A stretch of DNA of 10,830 nucleotides from Minisyncoccota bacterium (GTDB lineage: Bacteria; Verrucomicrobiota; Lentisphaeria; Oligosphaerales; MVZH01): contig JAIPIM010000121.1 of NCBI GenBank assembly GCA_021734725.1, positions 1 through 10,830 on the forward strand, written 5' to 3'. The number at the start of each line of letters is the position of its first letter. The first letter of the stretch is position 1. The notes under the pieces were generated by a model that saw only the letters and a list, made by a program, of their open reading frames with translations, was not told the origin of the DNA and searched no databases. Shown piece after piece: positions 1 through 6,942 of the stretch. Position numbers and translations under genes: made by a program.

Positions 1-144
1 AAGTACGGCAATACGTCGGCCGCCACGGTACCGCTTGCACTGGATGAAATCGTTCAGACAAAACAGGTGGAACGCGGGGACTACTTGCTGCTTGTGGCGT
101 TTGGTGGCGGACTAACATGGGCATCCGCCCTTATCCGCTGGTAG
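1..144 (+). CDS. fabH: 3-oxoacyl-[ACP] synthase III, C-terminal fragment (cut by window start)
   Basis: Frame 1 is open from the first base and ends at TAG 142-144, giving the last 47 residues of a longer protein. They contain the FabH C-terminal signature: KYGNTSAATVPLALDE, with the Asn of the Cys-His-Asn catalytic triad, then a 'LLVAFGGGLTWASALIRW' ending (compare the FGGGxTWGSALVR end of characterised FabH). FabH starts fatty acid synthesis by condensing acetyl-CoA (or a branched acyl-CoA) with malonyl-ACP in the cytoplasm. It lies 52 nt upstream of fabD, the usual fabH-fabD-fabG order. The active-site Cys and His lie outside the window, so activity cannot be judged from this piece. Confidence 0.93.
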   Translation, partial: KYGNTSAATVPLALDEIVQTKQVERGDYLLLVAFGGGLTWASALIRW

Positions 145-196
145 CACGTCAACGTGATACGATGCATGTCGCAAGAGTAATACGGGAGGACCTTTC

Positions 197-1129
197 ATGA
201 CCGCGAAACGCATTGGACTTATGTTTGCCGGCCAAGGTGCGCAGGCCGTTGGCATGGCGGCTGACATCGCTCGGCAAGAACCCGCTGCCGAGCAACTTTT
301 CGACGTGGCGGACAAGACCTTGGATATGAACATCTCCGAAGTCTGTTTTAAGGGCCCCCTCGAGACTCTGACGGAGAGCCGCTATTGTCAACCGGCTATT
401 TACACCACCAGCCTGGCTTGCTTGGCTGCATTACAGGTGCACTGTCCGATAGAACCGGTTGTGTGCGGCGGCCTCAGCCTGGGAGAATTTGCCGCTTTGC
501 AGGCGGGCGGGGTGTTCGCTTTTGACGATGGATTGGAGCTGGGCGCCGCCCGGGGAAGACTGATGCAGGAGGCTTGCCGAGGCACAGACGGTGCCATGGC
601 GGCGGTCCTGAACGCGGACTCCGCCTTGGTCGAAAAGGTGTGCGCCGACCATGACATCGATGTTGCCAACCTCAACTGCCCGGGGCAACTCGTGATCAGC
701 GGGCCCCGCGGCGGTATTTCGGAAGCCGTAAACAGTCTCAAAGAGGCAGGTGTCTCACGCGTTATCATGCTGGAGGTGGACGGCGCCTTTCATTCGCGCC
801 TTATGGCACCGGCCGCCGAATCTTTCCGCCCTGTACTGGACGCCGTCCCGATGCACCCCCCCCGCTGTGCGGTGGTGCAAAATTATGCAGGCACTACCGT
901 ATACCAACCGGCAGATATCAAGGACAATTTAGCACGTCAGATTACGGGCAGTGTGCGATGGGAAGATTGCGTACACGCCATGCTGGAACAAAATCCAGAT
1001 CTACTTATCGAACTTGGTCCTGGAAAAGTTCTGAGCGGATTCATGCGCCGCATTGACAAAAAGTTTCCCATCTGTAATGTGAGCAGTATGGACGATCTGC
1101 AAACGGCATGTGAAGCCATTCAGTCCTGA
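197..1129 (+). CDS. fabD: Malonyl-CoA:ACP transacylase
   Basis: The 310-residue product has the normal length for FabD, which moves malonate from CoA to the ACP phosphopantetheine arm in the cytoplasm. Visible motifs in order: the N-terminal FAGQGAQ (Gln13), CQPAIY around residue 65, the nucleophile elbow GLSLGE with Ser94, RGRLMQEA with the malonate-carboxylate-binding Arg119, NLNCPGQLVISG (159-169) and VDGAFHSRLM with catalytic His199. The start is set by GGGAGGA at 184-190, six bases before ATG 197. One variation: the residue just before the nucleophilic Ser is Leu (GLSLGE) where E. coli FabD has His (GHSLGE); from memory, plant-type enzymes also have Leu here. It lies between fabH and fabG and is probably cotranscribed with both. 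Confidence 0.96.
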   Translation: MTAKRIGLMFAGQGAQAVGMAADIARQEPAAEQLFDVADKTLDMNISEVCFKGPLETLTESRYCQPAIYTTSLACLAALQVHCPIEPVVCGGLSLGEFAALQAGGVFAFDDGLELGAARGRLMQEACRGTDGAMAAVLNADSALVEKVCADHDIDVANLNCPGQLVISGPRGGISEAVNSLKEAGVSRVIMLEVDGAFHSRLMAPAAESFRPVLDAVPMHPPRCAVVQNYAGTTVYQPADIKDNLARQITGSVRWEDCVHAMLEQNPDLLIELGPGKVLSGFMRRIDKKFPICNVSSMDDLQTACEAIQS

Positions 1130-1165
1130 ACAAACCACGACCGCATGAGAGGCGAAGGAATCACT

Positions 1166-1906
1166 ATGAAACTCAACCATAAGGTTGCCGTTATCACGGG
1201 TGGCGCTCGCGGTATCGGCAAAGCAATTGGGCAAACGTTGGCGGCAGAAGGCGCCAAGCTCGCTGTCTCAGATATTCTTGCGGATGCAGCTGAAGCCACT
1301 GCAGCGGAGTTCCGAGAGAACGGCACGGACGCAAAAGCCTTCACAACCGATGTCGCCGACAGCGCTGACGTACAGCGCCTGGTGAAGGATGTTCTCGCGG
1401 AATTTGGCCAGATTGACATTCTGGTCAACAACGCCGGTATCACTCGCGACAATTTATTGCTTCGCCTTAAGGACACTGACTGGGAGACTGTATTGGCCGT
1501 CAACTTGACCGGCACGTTCAACTGTATAAAGGCTGTCGCGCGTCCTATGATGAAAGCTCGCAGTGGAAAAATCATCAACATCGCCTCAGTTGTGGGGGTT
1601 ATGGGAAATGCAGGCCAAGCGAACTACAGCGCATCAAAAGGCGGTGTAATAGCGTTGACAAAGACGGCTGCTAAGGAATTTGCCAGTCGCAATATCAACG
1701 TGAATGCCGTCGCGCCGGGATACATCATTACAGAAATGACGGAACGCCTTCCAGAAGAAGCCCGCGAGGCATTTTTGAAACTGATTCCGTTTGGACGCGG
1801 CGGAACCCCGGACGATGTTGCACGCGTGGTTGGCTTCCTTGCCAGTCCAGACGCGGATTATATTACTGGACAGACCATCAACGTAGACGGCGGAATGGTC
1901 ATGTGA
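1166..1906 (+). CDS. fabG: 3-oxoacyl-[ACP] reductase
   Basis: This 246-residue short-chain dehydrogenase/reductase catalyses NADPH-dependent reduction of 3-oxoacyl-ACP, the second step of each elongation cycle. The Rossmann motif TGGARGIG is at residues 11-18 and NNAG at 88-91. The catalytic tetrad is Asn113, Ser141, Tyr154 and Lys158 (NYSASKGG), followed by PGYI and a C-terminal TGQTINVDGGMVM, all typical of FabG. ATG 1166 is preferred over the in-frame ATG at 1145 because AAGGA at 1155-1159 sits six bases upstream and the protein then begins with MKLNHKVAVITGG, the usual family start. The gene follows fabD by 36 nt (fabD-fabG-acpP-fabF is a common order). SDR enzymes are numerous, but cluster position and the close fit to FabG make the call firm. 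Confidence 0.96.
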   Translation: MKLNHKVAVITGGARGIGKAIGQTLAAEGAKLAVSDILADAAEATAAEFRENGTDAKAFTTDVADSADVQRLVKDVLAEFGQIDILVNNAGITRDNLLLRLKDTDWETVLAVNLTGTFNCIKAVARPMMKARSGKIINIASVVGVMGNAGQANYSASKGGVIALTKTAAKEFASRNINVNAVAPGYIITEMTERLPEEAREAFLKLIPFGRGGTPDDVARVVGFLASPDADYITGQTINVDGGMVM

Positions 1907-2080
1907 GACAATGGCGGGCTCGTGGGTCTGCGCCAGACCTTGTTGCTCTGTATGCGGCCGCAATGCTTACCAATAGTGGCCGGCAGGTCTGCGAAACGTC
2001 CGGTGAAACAGCACGAAATGAAGCGCGATATTTGCATTCACAACGAGGCGCAACAAATTACTTGCCGTCAACGGACACCC

Positions 2081-2100
2081 CCCCTGGAAACGTCCAGGGG
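2081..2100 (+). promoter_or_regulatory. Perfect 8-bp hairpin in the acpP leader
   Basis: CCCCTGGA (2081-2088) and TCCAGGGG (2093-2100) are exact inverted repeats around a 4-nt AACG loop. The stem is GC-rich and would be stable in RNA. No T-run follows directly; the nearest, TTTTTT at 2123-2128, is 22 nt away, so it does not look like a standard intrinsic terminator. It could be a processing or stability element at the 3' end of the fabG message, or part of the acpP 5' leader. The hairpin is seen directly; its role is unknown. Confidence 0.45.
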
Positions 2101-2152
2101 AAGCCTGACTGGTGAAGAAGGATTTTTTGCGTGGATTATAACAGCGGCATTT

Positions 2153-2166
2153 GCTGAATAGTCAGC
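2153..2166 (+). promoter_or_regulatory. Small hairpin just upstream of the acpP ribosome binding site
   Basis: GCTGA-ATAG-TCAGC is a perfect 5-bp stem with a 4-nt loop. It ends 16 nt before the AGGAGG at 2183-2188. It is short enough to arise by chance, but together with the hairpin at 2081-2100 it adds structure to an otherwise empty leader. No function can be assigned. Confidence 0.25.
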
Positions 2167-2194
2167 GTAACATGCCTACAACAGGAGGATTGAC

Positions 2195-2431
2195 ATGGCT
2201 TCAGTAGCAGATCGAGTGAAGGAAATTATCGTTGAGCAGTTGGGCGTGAACGAAGACCAGGTGGTGCCGGATGCCAAGTTTGTCGAAGATCTCGGCGCGG
2301 ATTCCCTGGACACGGTTGAGCTCGTCATGGCTCTCGAAGAAGAATTCGGGGCAGAAATCCCGGACGAAGAAGCCGAAAAGCTGACAACCGTCGGCGAGGC
2401 TACGAAATACATCGAAACGATGAAGAGCTGA
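2195..2431 (+). CDS. acpP: Acyl carrier protein
   Basis: The 78-residue, strongly acidic protein carries growing acyl chains during fatty acid synthesis in the cytoplasm. It has the four-helix ACP pattern and the 4'-phosphopantetheine site GADSLDTVELVMALEEEF, with Ser37 as the residue modified by holo-ACP synthase. Length and sequence are those of ordinary FAS II AcpP rather than a polyketide carrier domain. A consensus AGGAGG (2183-2188) lies six bases before ATG 2195, the strongest ribosome binding site in the window, as expected for a very abundant protein. A long leader precedes it and a strong terminator-like hairpin follows. This suggests acpP is expressed as its own unit or at a different level from its neighbours. 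Confidence 0.98.
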   Translation: MASVADRVKEIIVEQLGVNEDQVVPDAKFVEDLGADSLDTVELVMALEEEFGAEIPDEEAEKLTTVGEATKYIETMKS

Positions 2432-2452
2432 CGTGCGTTACTGTCTCCGCCG

Positions 2453-2500
2453 AGGTCACATCCCGTTCCGCCTCGCTGAACGGGATGTGACCTTGATTTT
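2453..2500 (+). terminator. 16-bp perfect-stem terminator-like hairpin after acpP
   Basis: The arm at 2453-2468 (AGGTCACATCCCGTTC) pairs without mismatch to 2478-2493, with a 9-nt loop CGCCTCGCT. A T-rich tail follows (TTGATTTT, 2493-2500). This fits an intrinsic terminator or strong attenuator 21 nt after the acpP stop and 40 nt before the fabF start. The T tract is interrupted by GA, so termination may be partial and let some transcripts continue into fabF. The stem could also protect the 3' end of a short, abundant acpP mRNA. Confidence 0.75.
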
Positions 2501-2539
2501 ATAACCAGAAACAAATGTGGTTGCAGAGGGTGGATCCTG

Positions 2540-3781
2540 ATGAATGACGATCAACGCATTGTGGTGACCGGCATTGGCGCAGTGACCAGCCTTGGTACGG
2601 GAACTGAGACGTTCTGGGAAAATGCACTGGCTGGACAATCCGGCGTGCGGCGAATCTCGCAATTTGATGCTGGCGACATGCGCTGTCAAATCGCCGGAGA
2701 AATTCCGGATTTTGATGTAACTAAGTACATGAACGCCAAAGAGGCGCGACGGCTTGATGCGTTCTGCCATTATGCTGTGGCAGCAGCGGATGAGGCAATA
2801 ACAATGTCCGGTTTGAATACTGATACACTCGACACCGGACGTGCGGGCGTTCTGGTTGGTGCCGGCATAGGAGGCATTCGCACGCTCGAAAAACAGGCGC
2901 ACACACTGGACCACCGCGGCCCCGGAAAATCATCGCCGCTCATGGTCCCTATGATGATCATTGACATGGCATCCGGCGCCATCTCTATTCGCTATGGATT
3001 GAAAGGGCCTAATATCGCGGTGGTCACCGCCTGCGCGTCAGGCGCTCATGCGATCGGCGAAGCCATGTGGATGATTCGACGCGGTGACGCCGATGTCATG
3101 GTATCAGGTGGTGCGGAAGCCTGTCTGTGCCGTCTGGGATTGACGGGATTCTGCGCGATGAAAGCGCTTTCAGAACGTAATGACGATCCGGCGCATGCAA
3201 GTCGGCCATTCGACGCCGAACGTGACGGCTTTGTGCCCTCGGAAGGCGCCGGTGTACTTGTGCTCGAATCACTGACACATGCCAAGGCTCGAGGAGCGGA
3301 CATTTTGGCGGAATTGACCGGCTACGGCACCAGTGGAGACGCGTATCACATTACAGCTCCCGATCCGGAAGGCGACGGCGCCTGCCGAGCAATCGCGGCA
3401 GCAATGGGGCATGCGCAGCTTAGCCCTGCAAACCTCGACTACATCAACGCGCACGGCACATCAACACCGCTTAACGATAAAATGGAAACGGCCGCAATTA
3501 AGCGATGCCTGGGTGATCATGCCTACAAAATCCCGGTCAGCAGTATTAAATCTATGACTGGACACGGGTTGGGAGCGGCTGGCGGTATTGAAGCAGTCGC
3601 GACCATACTGAGCTTGAAACGGGGAGTCGTCCTGCCTACGATTAATTATGAAGTACCAGATCCTGAATGTGACCTTGATTATGTACCGAATACGCCGCGA
3701 GAAATGAAGTTGAAAAACGCCATGAGCATCAATTTGGGATTCGGCGGTCACAATGCAGCTCTTATTTTCAAACGCGTGTAA
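2540..3781 (+). CDS. fabF: 3-oxoacyl-[ACP] synthase II
   Basis: The 413-residue thiolase-fold condensing enzyme elongates acyl-ACP by two carbons using malonyl-ACP, with loss of CO2. The KAS II catalytic set is complete: Cys165 in TACASG, His305 in NAHGTSTP, Lys337 in SSIKSMTGH and His342 in GHGLGAAG. The gatekeeper motif NLGFGGHN contains Phe401. The length matches FabF (about 410) rather than FabH (about 320), and the C-H-H triad excludes KAS III. ATG 2540 is preceded by a GA-rich stretch (GAGGGTGGA, 2526-2534) acting as ribosome binding site. It follows acpP after a strong hairpin, so it may depend on read-through or on a promoter I cannot identify. A chain-length-factor role is unlikely because the active-site Cys is present. 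Confidence 0.97.
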   Translation: MNDDQRIVVTGIGAVTSLGTGTETFWENALAGQSGVRRISQFDAGDMRCQIAGEIPDFDVTKYMNAKEARRLDAFCHYAVAAADEAITMSGLNTDTLDTGRAGVLVGAGIGGIRTLEKQAHTLDHRGPGKSSPLMVPMMIIDMASGAISIRYGLKGPNIAVVTACASGAHAIGEAMWMIRRGDADVMVSGGAEACLCRLGLTGFCAMKALSERNDDPAHASRPFDAERDGFVPSEGAGVLVLESLTHAKARGADILAELTGYGTSGDAYHITAPDPEGDGACRAIAAAMGHAQLSPANLDYINAHGTSTPLNDKMETAAIKRCLGDHAYKIPVSSIKSMTGHGLGAAGGIEAVATILSLKRGVVLPTINYEVPDPECDLDYVPNTPREMKLKNAMSINLGFGGHNAALIFKRV

Positions 3782-3821
3782 CGGTGCGGGCAGTCGGCAA
3801 CGAACCGCGGAGGAAATTATA

Positions 3822-4352
3822 ATGAAGACGACGAAACTTGTAGCGTTGACCTCCTTTATATTCAGTCTGTCGCTGACAGTAGGATGTCAGGGACCCCGTC
3901 TTGCGCGTCGCCCACTGACGCCAGAACAGCAGGCCTGGGCTGAAGCCATGCAAAAGTGGCACCCTGACTGGAAACAACCCTACCTTGCACCAGTACGGTA
4001 CGGACGACAATACGGGGCTGCGGACAAAACGGCTGTCCCTGTGGATGGCAACATCCCTGCCACAACGGAGCAAAGACTACTTCCGCCCGTAGCGGATTTC
4101 AGCACAGACCAAGGAGGCACCGGAGAAGACGACTTCGTTCTTGTGCCGCTTAACGAACAGGGGCAGGAAATGCCAGAACAAGAAACCGTTTACACCGTTC
4201 AAAAAGGCGACACGCTCAGTCATATTGCCGTCAACCTCTACGGACGCCCTGGCGCTTGGCGAGACATATACGCTGCCAATCGCGATGTCTTGTCCTCCCC
4301 AGACGACCTCAGCCCAGGATTACAGCTGACAATTCCGGCGCGGGGGAACTAG
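3822..4352 (+). CDS. Probable LysM-domain lipoprotein
   Basis: The 176-residue protein appears to be exported and lipid-anchored. It has a basic start (MKTTK), a hydrophobic stretch at residues 6-20 and a lipobox-like LTVGC with Cys22; Thr at -3 is less usual than Leu or Val. A Pro/Gln-rich region with no recognised fold follows (about 25-120). A C-terminal LysM domain spans about 124-172, from YTVQKGDTLSHIA to LQLTIP, including LYGRPGAWRDIYAANR. LysM domains bind the glycan strands of peptidoglycan, so this is likely an envelope-to-wall tether or scaffold. I see no enzymatic domain. ATG 3822 is chosen because GGAGGA (3809-3814) is seven bases upstream and a signal peptide follows; an upstream in-frame start at 3753 lies inside fabF. 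The gap to fabF is 40 nt, so cotranscription is likely. Specific function unknown. Confidence 0.85.
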   Translation: MKTTKLVALTSFIFSLSLTVGCQGPRLARRPLTPEQQAWAEAMQKWHPDWKQPYLAPVRYGRQYGAADKTAVPVDGNIPATTEQRLLPPVADFSTDQGGTGEDDFVLVPLNEQGQEMPEQETVYTVQKGDTLSHIAVNLYGRPGAWRDIYAANRDVLSSPDDLSPGLQLTIPARGN

Positions 4353-4471
4353 TCTGAGCATAGATCATTCAGCCTGGCCCTCGCGGCAAAACCACTGACT
4401 CGCCCTTCTTTCGTACCCAACAGCGGCAGCATTCATACATGGACTTCTGCATGCAACCTATGCCCCTTGAT

Positions 4472-4500
4472 TTGCTTCTGTCCAAGCGACACGCTATGCT
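4472..4500 (+). promoter_or_regulatory. Weak candidate promoter upstream of the pgpH operon
   Basis: Within the 217-nt gap 4353-4569, TTGCTT (4472-4477) and TATGCT (4495-4500) are separated by 17 bp, the sigma-70-type spacing. They match only 3/6 and 4/6 of the E. coli consensus. Position is reasonable, 70 nt before the chosen pgpH start, but a match this good can occur by chance and the organism's promoter consensus is unknown. Nothing else is recognised in the gap. Confidence 0.22.
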
Positions 4501-4569
4501 CCATTCGTGAAGTGCAGGACAGAACCGGCGCCGCTCAGCTTGGATGTTCAAGCGGGGGACACAATCCGT

Positions 4570-6942
4570 ATGGGAATTATTCATCCATTTAAGGCACACA
4601 AACGCCGCAAACTCGCCCGCCAGGGCTTTGCGAGCGCACGAACACGCCGTTCCGTCCTTCAGAACGATACCCGACACAATGGACCGGGACGTCGGTTAAC
4701 CCTTTTGTTCCTTGGGGTTCTGGCGTGGAGCGTAACAACTGCAACAGTACTGTATCACCGGGGGCATTCGTCATACGATTACGTGGTTGGGCAAAAGGTT
4801 GATCGTGATATTTACAGCGAACTTCCCTTTGAGTACGCCGACCTCGAACAGACAGAGCTGATGCGCGAACAAGCGGCCCGGCAGGTACCGCTGGTTTACA
4901 AGGTCGATGAAAAGACCATTGACCTGGCCCTCCATAAGATCGCCGAACTGAAGAAGGTCGTGCGGGACGCCGTGCCACAAGACAACATCGACGATCAACT
5001 GCATCCCCCTCTTACCCTGAAGGCTCCCGCCGAAGAGCAATCGGTTCTTGTCCGGGAACTTCACGCGAAAAACGTGCTTCAGATGCTGACGCCAGTCCTG
5101 GTGGATGAAGAAAAAGTTGATCTTCTCGCCCGACTGGTCAAAACCACCGCCGCAAATGGTATTGTCAGTACCCCAATCACGGACACTTTCTTCAATGATA
5201 TGACCTCGGATGACAGCATTTATCTCGTGGACTTGCGTGCGCGTCGCGTCCTAAGGGAAATCAAAACACTACCTACAAAAAACGACGCTGAAAAAAGTAT
5301 TCTGGAAGACTTCACCACAGCGTACCCCACCACTTCGGAAACCACTCAGCGAGGGCTGCAGTTCCTGCTCGGAAAAATCCTGGAGCCGAACATTACGTAC
5401 GCCCCGGAAGCGACGGCAGCGTCCCGGCAACAGGCCGCGAACAGTGTCAAGGCGGTACGACGCTTCGTGGACGCGGACACTCGTTTACTCCGACGGGGGG
5501 ATATTGTTACCGCTGAAGACCTGGTTCGCCTCAGAACCCACACGGAAGAGTTACAGCGCCAGTATCAGCGACAGAACGCAGTACGCGAAACCATTGTGCT
5601 TGCTGTTTTTCTCGTCGGCCTCGTCATGGCCGCTGGCGTCGGCATCCGATTGTTTGAGCTCACAGCTTTCGAAAGACTTTCAACATTGGGCCTGGTCACG
5701 GCAATCGGTATCCTGCAAGTCCTGTTGTCGCGCGTGGTAATCGATGTGTACTTCATGGTGGTGGGCACATCGGTGTTCCTCGTCTCTGCACTTCCTCTGG
5801 CTCTTGGCGCGCTCCTGCTCGGACAGCTTGTGAGCGTACGTACCGCAATCTGGGTCGGCATTTTCACGAGTCTTGTCGCAGGACTTCAGCATGGCCCGTC
5901 GTATCAACTTTTTCTAGCAGGTGCTTTCAGCAGTTTCGTCGGAGCAATGCTGGTCCAGGGGGCATGCCGACGCCACCAGATATTCCGTGCCGGCCTCGGC
6001 ATTGCCGCAACCGCGTTTGTCGTTAACGCTCTTTTTGTCATTAGTAACAACCAGCCATGGAATACCCTATTGCCCGCCGCGGGACTGGCATTGGCAAACG
6101 GTATTCTCACCGCCATGGCAGCGTCCGCAATAATGCCGCTCTTCGAATACATTTTCGGCGTAACTACCGACACCAGCCTTCTGGAACTCAGCGATCTTAA
6201 CCATCCACTTCTCCGCCGTCTCCAGCTTGAGGCACCCGGCACGTACCATCATAGTCTGCAGGTGGCCATGCTGGCGGAACAGGCTGCCACGGCAATCGGC
6301 GCCAACCCGTTGCTCGCTCGCGTGTGCGCCTACTTCCATGACATTGGGAAAATTTCCCAGGCCGACTACTTTACCGAAAACAAAACGCTCGGACGAGAAA
6401 GCCCGCACAAAAAACTGCAACCGCGAATGAGCAGTTTAGTCATCCTCAATCACGTCAAGGGGGGGCTGGAGATGGCGGCCAAATACAAGCTTAAAAAAGT
6501 TATACGTGAAGCCATTGCCCAGCATCACGGGACAACGCTGGTCTACTACTTCTATCGCCAGGCCATCGACAACAAGGCAAACGGCGATAATGGCGCCGAA
6601 AATGTAGGGCAGCAAGACTACCGGTACCCGGGACCGCTCCCAGTACGGAAGGAAACTGTCCTGATCAGCATTGCCGACAGCTGTGAAGCCGCGGCGCGGT
6701 CTCTCGAAAAGCCGACACCACAGAAGATTCAAGCGTTGGTTGATAAGATCGTAATGCAACGAATACAAGACGGTCAGCTGAACCGGGCTAATTTGACATT
6801 CGAGGAACTGGCCGTGGCAAAACAGACAATTGCCAAATCCTTAACAACAATGTTACACGCCCGGGTTGCTTATCCAGAAGAAAAAAAGAATGCTGAAGAT
6901 CAGGACCATAAAAAAAACGGCAGCACCAAGACTGGCGAATAG
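4570..6942 (+). CDS. pgpH: Membrane HD-domain phosphohydrolase, PgpH/YqfF family (likely c-di-AMP phosphodiesterase)
   Basis: The 790-residue protein has the 7TMR-HDED layout: a basic cytoplasmic start, a first membrane segment at about 43-61, a large extracytoplasmic domain (about 62-339), about seven membrane segments (340-531) and a C-terminal cytoplasmic HD domain (about 555-720). HD metal-site residues are visible: YHHS (His560/561), HDIGK (His590-Asp591), NHV (His628), QHHGT (His652/653) and IADS (Asp703). Family members such as Listeria PgpH hydrolyse c-di-AMP to pApA; that substrate is inferred here, and no diadenylate cyclase gene is in the window. ATG 4570 is chosen, with GGGGGA at 4554-4559; an in-frame GTG at 4507 would add 21 residues but lacks a ribosome binding site. 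It heads a four-gene overlapping operon, and its 3' end overlaps ybeY by 53 nt. Confidence 0.9.
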   Translation: MGIIHPFKAHKRRKLARQGFASARTRRSVLQNDTRHNGPGRRLTLLFLGVLAWSVTTATVLYHRGHSSYDYVVGQKVDRDIYSELPFEYADLEQTELMREQAARQVPLVYKVDEKTIDLALHKIAELKKVVRDAVPQDNIDDQLHPPLTLKAPAEEQSVLVRELHAKNVLQMLTPVLVDEEKVDLLARLVKTTAANGIVSTPITDTFFNDMTSDDSIYLVDLRARRVLREIKTLPTKNDAEKSILEDFTTAYPTTSETTQRGLQFLLGKILEPNITYAPEATAASRQQAANSVKAVRRFVDADTRLLRRGDIVTAEDLVRLRTHTEELQRQYQRQNAVRETIVLAVFLVGLVMAAGVGIRLFELTAFERLSTLGLVTAIGILQVLLSRVVIDVYFMVVGTSVFLVSALPLALGALLLGQLVSVRTAIWVGIFTSLVAGLQHGPSYQLFLAGAFSSFVGAMLVQGACRRHQIFRAGLGIAATAFVVNALFVISNNQPWNTLLPAAGLALANGILTAMAASAIMPLFEYIFGVTTDTSLLELSDLNHPLLRRLQLEAPGTYHHSLQVAMLAEQAATAIGANPLLARVCAYFHDIGKISQADYFTENKTLGRESPHKKLQPRMSSLVILNHVKGGLEMAAKYKLKKVIREAIAQHHGTTLVYYFYRQAIDNKANGDNGAENVGQQDYRYPGPLPVRKETVLISIADSCEAAARSLEKPTPQKIQALVDKIVMQRIQDGQLNRANLTFEELAVAKQTIAKSLTTMLHARVAYPEEKKNAEDQDHKKNGSTKTGE

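Larger units (their letters stand above)
1907..2194 (+). other. 288-nt non-coding leader between fabG and acpP
   Basis: I see no convincing gene here: the two open frames on this strand lack a ribosome binding site and resemble no family. It holds two perfect hairpins (2081-2100 and 2153-2166) and the acpP ribosome binding site at 2183-2188. A TATAAC at 2137-2142 resembles a -10 box, but no -35 element lies at the right distance, so no promoter is called. The gap is much longer than the 36-52 nt between the preceding fab genes. It therefore probably contains the end of the fabHDG transcript and/or a separate acpP promoter and leader. Confidence 0.5.

Noticed and set aside
145..156. CACGT-CA-ACGTG inverted repeat after fabH
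   Set aside because: The 5-bp arms with a 2-nt gap are too short to fold well or to call an operator, and no T-run follows.
2137..2142. TATAAC as an acpP -10 box
   Set aside because: No recognisable -35 hexamer at 16-19 bp upstream (GAAGAA region), so the promoter is not supported from sequence alone.
1903..2161. Two + strand open frames (1903-2115 and 1922-2161) in the fabG-acpP gap
   Set aside because: No ribosome binding site, one starts inside the fabG stop region, composition is unlike the neighbouring proteins, and they run through the hairpin at 2081-2100. I treat the stretch as non-coding leader.
2489..2499. TGACCTTGATT near the acpP terminator recurring inside fabF at about 3669-3679
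   Set aside because: A short repeat that falls in a normal coding stretch of fabF; most likely chance.
3753..3821. Upstream start at 3753 for the LysM protein
   Set aside because: It lies within fabF, would place 23 unrelated residues before a signal peptide, and has no ribosome binding site comparable to GGAGGA at 3809-3814.
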